61,558 nucleotides of DNA from assembly GCA_947176065.1 (NCBI GenBank), contig CAMWPB010000021.1, forward strand, positions 1-61,558, given 5' to 3'. The translations under genes were made by a program, and so were the position numbers. Source of the DNA: an uncultured Lachnospiraceae bacterium (lineage in GTDB: Bacteria > Bacillota > Clostridia > Lachnospirales > Lachnospiraceae). Positions 54,550 to 61,558 of the stretch are shown one piece after another (position 1 is the stretch's first letter; each line of letters begins with the position of its first letter). Under the pieces are notes generated by a model. That model was given only the letters and a program-made list of their open reading frames with translations. It searched no databases and was not told the origin of the DNA.

Positions 54550-55770
54550 TTATAGGTATCCGTCCTGCTTCAGTATCGTATGTAAGGCTGAAATATCCGA
54601 CTGGATATCCCACGCCTTTTCCCGAAACAACTCGTCCAAAAACTTTTCAAAAGCCTCGTTGATATTGTCCACCGCCGTCTCGATCTCCCGCTTCGTCTGC
54701 TCAATATTGGACAAATCCAAATGCTGGCCGTCCAGATCGCGGTAAGCCTCCAGAAGCTTTTTCGTGGTAGGCAGATAAAAGCTCAACATCTTTCTGAGTT
54801 CGGACGCAAGCTCCGGCTCCTTCTCCACCTGATCGAAAATCCTCGTGACCAGAAGCTCCAGACGATCCAGCTTATCCGACATTTCTTCTCCGGGGATCTC
54901 GTCGTTGCACTGTCTGATCAGGCGCACGTAGCTCTTTCCTTCCTCAATCACTTCGGCGGCCTCTCCCAGACGCTCTTTTTCCTGCTTCTTTCGCTCGTCG
55001 GCCAGCTTTTCAATCTCCAGCTTTTTCTGCTCCTCCTCATAGTTCTTCTGGGTAAGCATATACTGGTCGTACATCTCGTCGCTGGCAATCAGGCATGTCT
55101 GCTTCTGGTCCAGATGCGCCTGCTTGAACATGCCAATCTGGATCATCCGGCGCAGATCCTTTATGATGAAACGTTCGCTTTTTCCCGTCCGCCGCGCCAT
55201 CTCCTCAATGGAACAGTACAGCTTATCCTTTACCATGCCCACATATCTCTTATAACGCTTCGCCCGCCCCGCAAGCCTCGATCCGTGACAACCAAGCCAC
55301 AGACCCGCCGCGGTAAAAATTCCCGATATAATCACTGGAATCACGGAACGCGAATAGAGAACAAGCTCTCCCACCGAACCGATCAGTGCAAGCGCCGATA
55401 TGCCCATCACGCCGTACCCCGCTCCCATACACAGCACGCCGGACACGGTTCCCTTCGGCGTACTCTGGAACAGTCTGGTGTCCGGACGGGTATTGGGACG
55501 TTTGTACAGAGGACTGGACGCATAAGAGCTTATGCTCCCACTCACCGTCTCCACGGTATGTCCTATGCCGTTTCCCACGTCATTGACCGCCCGGTTCACG
55601 CTTTCTCCCACCGTTCCGACAGTGCGGTTCACCTCCCGCATGGTGCGGTTTATGGTTTCATTTACCGTGTCGCCGATATTTTTTCCAAGATTCGTAAAAT
55701 TACCCGACTCCACTGCCTGCTGTACCTGATCCCTGATATCCTCTCCGGCCCGGTACCACTCATTCCTGTC
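54550..55770 (-). CDS. XpaC-like 5-bromo-4-chloroindolyl phosphate hydrolysis family protein
   Basis: 406 aa. The amphipathic N-terminus has repeating V-N-R-T/V motifs (about 25-70). Two membrane segments follow (about 110-155), then a winged-helix-like segment (SIEEMARRTGKSERFIIKDL), a coiled coil (about 240-290) and the XpaC C-terminal helical domain. The family name comes from a phenotype; the activity is unknown. ATG 55770 overlaps the DUF3048 stop by 11 bases. It is paired with telA. Confidence 0.8.
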   Translation of the reverse strand, partial: DRNEWYRAGEDIRDQVQQAVESGNFTNLGKNIGDTVNETINRTMREVNRTVGTVGESVNRAVNDVGNGIGHTVETVSGSISSYASSPLYKRPNTRPDTRLFQSTPKGTVSGVLCMGAGYGVMGISALALIGSVGELVLYSRSVIPVIISGIFTAAGLWLGCHGSRLAGRAKRYKRYVGMVKDKLYCSIEEMARRTGKSERFIIKDLRRMIQIGMFKQAHLDQKQTCLIASDEMYDQYMLTQKNYEEEQKKLEIEKLADERKKQEKERLGEAAEVIEEGKSYVRLIRQCNDEIPGEEMSDKLDRLELLVTRIFDQVEKEPELASELRKMLSFYLPTTKKLLEAYRDLDGQHLDLSNIEQTKREIETAVDNINEAFEKFLDELFREKAWDIQSDISALHTILKQDGYL

Positions 55771-56953
55771 CATATTCCACGAACTCTCCATACTCATCCC
55801 AAATATTGCAGATCCAGGTGCTTCCCTGATTAAAGACGATCTCCTCGCCAGCCTCGTCATAGAACTTCGCGGGTGTAAAGTCCCCGTCGAAACGTTTCCA
55901 AGTGCCCTTTATCACCTTGCCGTTTGTGAAGACAATGGCTTCCCCTTCTCCATGCACTCCAAAAGCAAGATAATCGTGATCATCCCTTACTTCCCCGTGA
56001 CAATACTGGAACGCCACGTTGCTGACGGTGAGCTGGTCGCCCGTAAGCTCGTCAATCTGCTTCTTGCCGTCCTGATAACGGTAGTAGAGTCTGTCATCCT
56101 CATGATACTCAAAGTAAGGATGGTACGCGCCGTATCCGCCGGAATTGCTGGCCGACTTCCCGCCCGGATATATATAGGCCGCATCCTCATTATCCTCATA
56201 ATCCGCTATCACATCATCCGCCGCAAAAAGGAAGGGCGGCACATACGCATCGTCATAATTCCAGTCATAGCCAAGTCTGTCCACCGCTTTGAACAGGCCG
56301 TCTATAAAAAGATATCCTGTAAATTCTGTAGCATAGCCGGGGCGCTTATGCCTGCCGAACGCCTCGTCCGCCGGATTGTGGATGCCCACCACCGCCGCGC
56401 TGACATTGTAGTAGTTGGGACGGTTGATCAGCTCCTCCACATAGGGAACCGCCAATCCCCAGTTACAGTAAATGGCCTCATATCCCATAGCCTGATAAAC
56501 ATAATAATCCCGGCTCGACCGAACAGGTCCGATCCGGTCCAGATCATCGAAATTCTCAAACACACCCATCAGACGGGTGATACGTCCTTCCACAGGCGCC
56601 TCATAGATAATTCCCGCACGGGAAAGGCCGTACTGCGGCAGGGCGGGCGCATTGTTCGGTATCATCACCGCAATGGGCCTTCTCTTCGCCTGCTCTATGT
56701 CCGTCCACTGCCCCGTCAGGTAGCTCTGTATTTTACCATCTTTTTCCACCCGCTCCTCAATCACGAGGGAGTCGGGCTCCTCCTCTTCCGGCTCTTCCTC
56801 CACAACAGGTTCTTCCGGCTCCTCCGGCTCGATTGGTTCAATCTCCAGCTTCGGCGGCTCTTCCGGTTCCTCCTTTGCTTTGGCACAGCCCGCCAGACAG
56901 AGTATCGTACATAAAACCATCGTACTCAGTAAAGTTATTTTCTTTCGAATCAT
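55760..56953 (-). CDS. DUF3048-domain lipoprotein (YerB-like)
   Basis: 397 aa. Lipoprotein signal with lipobox LAGC (Cys at about 22), a Glu/Pro-rich spacer (about 25-65), then the two DUF3048 halves (RPIAVMIPNNAPALPQYGLS, GPVRSSRDYYV, and the C-terminal part with GTWKRFDGDFTPAKFYDEAG). It is anchored outside the membrane. Function unknown. First in the operon DUF3048-xpaC-telA-prmA-vanZ-rsmE. GAGGGA before ATG 56953. Confidence 0.88.
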   Translation of the reverse strand: MIRKKITLLSTMVLCTILCLAGCAKAKEEPEEPPKLEIEPIEPEEPEEPVVEEEPEEEEPDSLVIEERVEKDGKIQSYLTGQWTDIEQAKRRPIAVMIPNNAPALPQYGLSRAGIIYEAPVEGRITRLMGVFENFDDLDRIGPVRSSRDYYVYQAMGYEAIYCNWGLAVPYVEELINRPNYYNVSAAVVGIHNPADEAFGRHKRPGYATEFTGYLFIDGLFKAVDRLGYDWNYDDAYVPPFLFAADDVIADYEDNEDAAYIYPGGKSASNSGGYGAYHPYFEYHEDDRLYYRYQDGKKQIDELTGDQLTVSNVAFQYCHGEVRDDHDYLAFGVHGEGEAIVFTNGKVIKGTWKRFDGDFTPAKFYDEAGEEIVFNQGSTWICNIWDEYGEFVEYGQE

Positions 56954-57065
56954 CTTTCCCTCTTTCCTACGTTTTTCCTACATCACACGTTCTTTGGTTA
57001 TCCTGATGAATCATACATCATGCTTATGCCTGTACACAAATAGTATACGGCGCATAAACACTTTT

Positions 57066-57093
57066 ATTATAACCGAAAAATGGAAGGCTGTAC
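57066..57093 (-). promoter_or_regulatory. Possible promoter of the DUF3048 operon
   Basis: Minus strand TATAAT (57066-57071) with a weak GTACAG -35 (57088-57093) at 16 bases. A GGAAGGCT motif occurs twice just upstream (57082-57114). Confidence 0.4.
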
Positions 57094-57124
57094 ACTCAAA
57101 AAATTGGAAGGCTAAGAAAAGTCA

Positions 57125-57162
57125 AAGAAAATAACAGCGGGACACCTCAATGCGCCCCGCTG
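57125..57162 (-). terminator. Terminator of the multidomain surface protein gene
   Basis: Minus strand stem CAGCGGG/CCCGCTG (57135-57162) followed by TTATTTTC, a few bases after the stop at 57169. Confidence 0.75.
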
Positions 57163-57168
57163 GAAAAA

Positions 57169-60100
57169 TTAATAAATAATCGCTTTTCTCACAATCTCAA
57201 ATTTCACCGTTACGCTCCCGCCGTATTCCGGCGCTGTTCCTGTAACCGTCACGCTTCCCTTATTCTTACCGGATTTATTGTTTGCGCCGTAGGATACCGT
57301 ATAGTCTTTTCCCTCCGTAAGCGCTTTTCCACTGGCCGCGTCACGAACCGTCACCGCAGGCGTTACCTGATTCCCGGTATAGACCGCCTCCGCCACATCA
57401 ATCTGCAGATTCTTCATTACCAGTTTCGTCTGATAGATTGGCAGCGGCACAATAATTTCCCCGTCCGCCTCATAGTTGCTGTCCGCCTTCGCCGTAATAA
57501 CAGCTCTGGGCGTCAGCTCCTGCAGCTTTTTGACAGAATCAGGATCGCTCTCCCCATTTTCAGCCTTTTTAATGGTCTCCTCGTATAACCGCAGATACGC
57601 GCTGTAATCCGTCTGCGTATTGCACAGATACTCCATTTCATAGTCCGTATTCACACGCAGCGCATTCTTTCCGTCCATCAGCTTCACCGCAGGCTTATAC
57701 GCATAGTCCTCCGCCTTGTTAGGATTATAGGCGACAGCCGTTGTCTTAATCTGGATGCTGCCCTCGTCCACAGCACGTTTCAGACCGCTTTGTGTGATTT
57801 GGAATGTAACGTCAAATTTTCCGGTATAATTACCCTTGCCTTTCACCGTGACCGTGGGCGGCTTTTCTGAGGAAGCTTCCGCCACCGCTTTATTGTTCTT
57901 ATAGGCAAGCGTGTAATCCTTACCGCTTCGCAGTACAAAGCCTTCCCTGTTTGTGAGAACAATCTCCTCCACAGGCTTTACACCCGCTTTACAATAGGGG
58001 AAAACCATGCCCTCCATCGTGGCCGCGCGGCTCACCTGCTCCGCGTCCGCAAGATCAGCCGCCGTAATCTTAAAGGTCTTTTTAAAACTGCCGCTGTAGC
58101 CTGCCTTTTCCACACCTTTAAAAGTCATTGTGGCGCTGCCCTTGTTTATATTTTTAACATAGGTTATGGTGTAATCCGTTCCGTACCGCAGCGTTTTTGG
58201 CTCTTCGTTCTTCGTTCCGTAAGTCAGTTCCACATGATTCTGTGTCAGCGCTCTGCCCGTGTACACTTTATTCTCTATACCGCTCACTTGAACCGTTTTT
58301 GCCGAAAACGCTTTTCCTTTCACATTGAAAACGGCTGTCTTCGTCCCGACATACGCCCCGTTTCCGGTGATGACAAGCTCCGCCTTGCCGACTTTATCAT
58401 TATTGCGATAACTCACCACATAATCGCGCCCCGGTTTGAGGAATGCTTTGCCGTATTTTACGGTAAAGGTATCCGGCGAGTTCTCATCCGCTGCGGTCAG
58501 CTTCACCGCTTCGCCTGTAAACGTTATATTTTTCAGATTTTTTCCAAGCGTAATCGTTGCGTTTTTCATCAGGTGCGTTTTATCCGATACATAAACCGTC
58601 CTGCTGATGCTTCCCGTATAATTGCCGATTCCCTCCACCGTCAGCAGAAACTCTCCCTCATATCCCCTGGGAATTTCCGCGTTAGGGAGCTCTTCATTTT
58701 GCGGCAGACTCCGGCCTGACTCATCACGGACATTTTCTGCCGTCAGGCGCAGCCGAAAATCCACGTCCCGTTTCATGGCTTTGACATATTTCACGGAAGA
58801 GAAAGGCTTCTGTACCTTTTTCGATGTCACAAGCTGATCCGACACTTTCAGCGTGACTCCGGCCGCCGGTTCCTCTGTGCCGTCTCCGATTGACGCCCGG
58901 AGAATATTGAAATTCACCTTGACGGTATCTTTATTTCCATCCTTGATCCTGTCCGTATAATTACCCTTGCCGATGATCTCCACATAGGGAAGCGCCGGAT
59001 TAAAGTCTGCACCCTCACCGTTCCCCTGTTTCAGTACACCGTCTTTATTCGCATTCGTATGATTGAAATATTTGATCTGGTAATCCCTGCCGGATTTCAA
59101 AAGCACATCACCGTCATATACGCTTACCGCGGGTTTACACGCCTTTCCGGTATAGTACACATCGGCTATTTCCTGAAAGGCAAAGCCGTCCTCCTCTTTG
59201 CTTTCTTCGAGCCACTTCGCATACAGTGTCATATCCACCTGCACGATATCCGCATCGAAATCCCATGCCTTTGTACATGCACCGTCCCGATACCAGCCGT
59301 CAAAACGGTATCCGACAGCCGCAGGATTCTCCGGCTTCTTTGCCGTTTCTCCTACTCTCAGGCCGATCTGTGCCGCAGGCGCCGTTCCATGTCCCTGTAC
59401 GTCAAAGGTTACTGTGCAGGAAACATATTCGCTTGCCACAGTCAGTCTGCCGTTCTCATAGACAATCGTATAGTTGGCTCCCGCATCCGCCCCGGAGGGC
59501 ACGATATCATACTGACCCACTGCCGCCGTGCCCGTAACATCACAGGAAAATACAGGTTCCGTCAACAGCTCATCCGTTCCCATCAGGCCGCTTATCTCAT
59601 ATTCGTATGTGCCCTTTGCCGGAACAGCATCCCCCACAAGAATCGCCCTGTCCTTTGCCCGGATCCGAATCGGGGCAGGCTGAATCTCAAAGGTTTTGCT
59701 GATGCTGCCAAGATAGCAGCCCACGCCGTCCACTATTACCGTCGCTGTTCCCACATTTTTGTTATCTGCATAAGACAGTTTATAGTCTTTTCCTTCCTCC
59801 AGCAGTACGCCGGATGACAGTACCGCAACCTTCGGTTCCTGTTCCGATCCATTATAAGTAAATCGGTTTGTCTTAAAAGTGACAATCGTGTCGTCTCCAA
59901 AAGTCTCCTGTGCCGTCACCTGCGCCTTTACATCCAGCCTCTGAAATTTCTCCGGCTCGTTTGGTACAAATGCTGCCAAAAAGCTGTAAACCCCCACTTG
60001 GTCCACAGTCTGCGTATCATCTTCCTGCCATATATACATCCCATGCGGATTGTCAGGGAACGCGATCTCCCGGAGTTTCTGCCCGGCAAAAGCCGTCAGC

Positions 60101-61509
60101 TTCGGTTCCTCCACGATCAGCGTGTCAAAGCTTCCCATAAATCCGCCAGCGGTAACATTTACCTTGCATATCCCCGGTTTAGAGGAATCGAAACCGCTGA
60201 TCATCCCCGACGAGAGTGCAGCGGTTCTCGTACTGCTGCCGGACGGATAGGTGACGGTTCCCCCTGCGAGGCTGATCCTCTGTCCTACTTTATAGGTCGT
60301 AGTCTTGGGCGGAATAATATTATAGGCCTGCGAGTATTTGCAGTATTTCTCCAGATTAGTGTACACTTCCTCCGCCGTCTTCCGTCCCTGCGTAATATAT
60401 TGCAGACGGTTATTCGCGTCGATATAGCAGATCACCGGCAAAGTGGCCGCAGTATTGTTAATGCCTGCCTGCAGCAGGTACAGTATCATACTTTCCCTGT
60501 TCTTTGCCGCCGCGTCATAGGAAAAGGTAATCTGTTCGCAGCCGTACTGCTTCTGGAACGCCGCGACTTCTTCCTTCGTTTCTCCATCTATCTCCAGCGC
60601 GTAGACATCTACACCCGCAAATCTGTCAATCGACCTGCTGATGCCGAGTATGGTGCTCTGACTGTTACCACAGGAATTGCGGTAAAAAACCAGAAGCTTC
60701 GGTCTGCCATCCGCCTTGGAGCTGATCTTTGTGCCATCCAGCGCCGTATAATCGTGCGAAAGGTTTTCGCGGTTTAACGCCACGCCGCTCTCCGGCAGAG
60801 GAGCCGGATCAGTGCCTCCTACACCGATATCCGCTATCAGCACCTCCTCCTTTTCTGTCAGATTGGGAGACTGGTGAATACTGTAGCGCACCGCCCCTCC
60901 GTAAAATGCACTGCCATAGATATAGCCGAGCGTCGTATCGGCGGTGAACTCCGTCTCTATGTCTATGCCACCCACAGGAACACTGTAAATATTCGCCTTA
61001 TCGTTGAAATACAGACGATCATCAATACGAAACAGCCCTGAATAGGCACCCGGCCATATCGCCAAATTGTTCGTCCATACCGGCCATCTGTCAATCTCCT
61101 GCAGCGGCATGCCGTTTGTTGCAATATTATTCAGGTTGGTTTTCATAAGCGCAGGTTTCCTGCTCGGCCCGCCGTCAGGCGATATATAATAGCAGTCGCT
61201 GCCGGAAATCACCATCGGCGACGTGCAGTCCGCCCAGAAGGCATTGTCATAGCTCGTATCAGTCGCCTGATAATTGACCACACTGCTGCCCTCGGTCACA
61301 ACCCAATCATAGTGTTTATGTTTTTCGTCCTGAAAAGCCGCGTCACTGCAGAACATGTAGCTATGCACCGCTCTGCCGACAAGATCCCAGACAGGATCAT
61401 CCCACGTGACGTCCACCTGATAGTACTGTCCGTCCAGTTTAATCAGGTTCCACGCGTGATTCATGGCAGTGCTGGTGACCATATGGCACTCGATCCCCAC
61501 CTGAATCAA
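57169..61509 (-). CDS. Multidomain surface protein: transglutaminase-like, thioredoxin-like, InlB and Ig-like repeats (5' part missing)
   Basis: 1446 aa in view. Residues about 1-60 are the end of a transglutaminase-like domain with the catalytic His (H18, MNHAWNL) and Asp (D33, YQVDVTWDDP); the Cys part is lost. After a beta-propeller-like stretch comes a thioredoxin-like domain (about 265-385, LLVFYRNSCGNSQST, a single Cys rather than CXXC), then an Ig-like domain. An InlB-type repeat follows (about 695-770, GYRFDGWYRDG...MTLYAKW), and then many beta-sandwich repeats of the MBG type (YTGNQVTPAVTV, GKDYTVSY). No sorting motif at the C-terminus. The apparent TTG start is preceded by an in-frame TAG at 61510-61512, so the true start lies outside, or the edge is erroneous or mutated. 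Confidence 0.8.
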   Translation of the reverse strand: MIQVGIECHMVTSTAMNHAWNLIKLDGQYYQVDVTWDDPVWDLVGRAVHSYMFCSDAAFQDEKHKHYDWVVTEGSSVVNYQATDTSYDNAFWADCTSPMVISGSDCYYISPDGGPSRKPALMKTNLNNIATNGMPLQEIDRWPVWTNNLAIWPGAYSGLFRIDDRLYFNDKANIYSVPVGGIDIETEFTADTTLGYIYGSAFYGGAVRYSIHQSPNLTEKEEVLIADIGVGGTDPAPLPESGVALNRENLSHDYTALDGTKISSKADGRPKLLVFYRNSCGNSQSTILGISRSIDRFAGVDVYALEIDGETKEEVAAFQKQYGCEQITFSYDAAAKNRESMILYLLQAGINNTAATLPVICYIDANNRLQYITQGRKTAEEVYTNLEKYCKYSQAYNIIPPKTTTYKVGQRISLAGGTVTYPSGSSTRTAALSSGMISGFDSSKPGICKVNVTAGGFMGSFDTLIVEEPKLTAFAGQKLREIAFPDNPHGMYIWQEDDTQTVDQVGVYSFLAAFVPNEPEKFQRLDVKAQVTAQETFGDDTIVTFKTNRFTYNGSEQEPKVAVLSSGVLLEEGKDYKLSYADNKNVGTATVIVDGVGCYLGSISKTFEIQPAPIRIRAKDRAILVGDAVPAKGTYEYEISGLMGTDELLTEPVFSCDVTGTAAVGQYDIVPSGADAGANYTIVYENGRLTVASEYVSCTVTFDVQGHGTAPAAQIGLRVGETAKKPENPAAVGYRFDGWYRDGACTKAWDFDADIVQVDMTLYAKWLEESKEEDGFAFQEIADVYYTGKACKPAVSVYDGDVLLKSGRDYQIKYFNHTNANKDGVLKQGNGEGADFNPALPYVEIIGKGNYTDRIKDGNKDTVKVNFNILRASIGDGTEEPAAGVTLKVSDQLVTSKKVQKPFSSVKYVKAMKRDVDFRLRLTAENVRDESGRSLPQNEELPNAEIPRGYEGEFLLTVEGIGNYTGSISRTVYVSDKTHLMKNATITLGKNLKNITFTGEAVKLTAADENSPDTFTVKYGKAFLKPGRDYVVSYRNNDKVGKAELVITGNGAYVGTKTAVFNVKGKAFSAKTVQVSGIENKVYTGRALTQNHVELTYGTKNEEPKTLRYGTDYTITYVKNINKGSATMTFKGVEKAGYSGSFKKTFKITAADLADAEQVSRAATMEGMVFPYCKAGVKPVEEIVLTNREGFVLRSGKDYTLAYKNNKAVAEASSEKPPTVTVKGKGNYTGKFDVTFQITQSGLKRAVDEGSIQIKTTAVAYNPNKAEDYAYKPAVKLMDGKNALRVNTDYEMEYLCNTQTDYSAYLRLYEETIKKAENGESDPDSVKKLQELTPRAVITAKADSNYEADGEIIVPLPIYQTKLVMKNLQIDVAEAVYTGNQVTPAVTVRDAASGKALTEGKDYTVSYGANNKSGKNKGSVTVTGTAPEYGGSVTVKFEIVRKAIIY

Positions 61510-61558
61510 CTACCCCGGTGCAAGCACTCAAGCACTGTGAGCGGCTCCTACGTCGCCT

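Overview
The window looks like a chromosomal segment, possibly a whole metagenomic contig, of an anaerobic Gram-positive gut bacterium of the Lachnospiraceae (Clostridia). The basis is the gene set: oxygen-sensitive pyruvate formate-lyase, the HydE/HydG/HydF maturases of [FeFe]-hydrogenase, type III glutamine synthetase, a YjfB protein, acyl-ACP thioesterase, and a Bacillota-type order ireB-ruvX-DUF1292-(RNase J)-ylbF-mltG-trmR-trhP. Shine-Dalgarno sites are strong (AGGAGG type), TTG and GTG starts are frequent, and almost every gene lies on the minus strand. Only the YjfB and HPr-like genes, plus a Uma2 nuclease remnant, read rightward.

Region by region. 1-2.8 kb: the 5' end of a probable group II intron just beyond a terminator, then a pyruvate formate-lyase split into a body gene and a separate 80-aa glycyl-radical domain gene. 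A third small gene of 70 aa lies between them, and its N-terminal half resembles the radical domain. 2.8-9.4 kb: an orphan consensus promoter, a nuclease remnant and a 1941-aa secreted surface protein. 9.4-10.7 kb: a frameshifted RelA/SpoT-like synthetase with a 64-aa upstream partner. 10.7-16.1 kb: a PucR/CdaR-type regulator, FtsE, FtsX, an M23 hydrolase and an S41 protease, which look like a division/peptidoglycan-hydrolase operon. 16.3-19.2 kb: YjfB, an Rpn/YhgA-like nuclease and a CPBP membrane protease with a repeat tail. 19.2-25.3 kb: a MntA/HepT toxin-antitoxin pair whose last codon overlaps the start of hydE, followed by hydG, hydF, thioesterase and cvfB.

25.4-34.6 kb is an accessory-looking stretch between the TA/hyd operon and a tRNA-Gln gene. 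It carries a paired ABC exporter, a LytTR/GHKL two-component system with a nearly leaderless regulator gene, and a 1122-aa HD-phosphohydrolase/Hsp90-type ATPase fusion that looks like a conflict or stress effector. 34.6-37 kb: tRNA-Gln(CUG), whose promoter overlaps the terminator of the type III glutamine synthetase gene, and that gene's leader with an attenuator-like hairpin. 37-40.5 kb: an SGNH-like/MBOAT acyl-transfer pair behind a decayed DUF4143 gene. 40.6-47.7 kb: a housekeeping RNA cluster (TrhP, TrmR, MltG N-domain only, YlbF, RNase J, DUF1292, RuvX, IreB, MtaB). 47.8-57 kb: an HPr-like protein without the active-site His, a nested inverted repeat, ThiI with its cysteine desulfurase, RsmE, VanZ, PrmA, TelA, XpaC and a DUF3048 lipoprotein. 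57.2-61.5 kb: the 3' part of a large multidomain surface protein cut by the right edge.

Themes: tRNA modification is concentrated here (s4U by ThiI/NifS; ho5U/mo5U by TrhP/TrmR; ms2t6A by MtaB). The points most worth attention are the three-gene split pyruvate formate-lyase and the HD-Hsp90 fusion. All calls are from reading the sequence; no database search was run.
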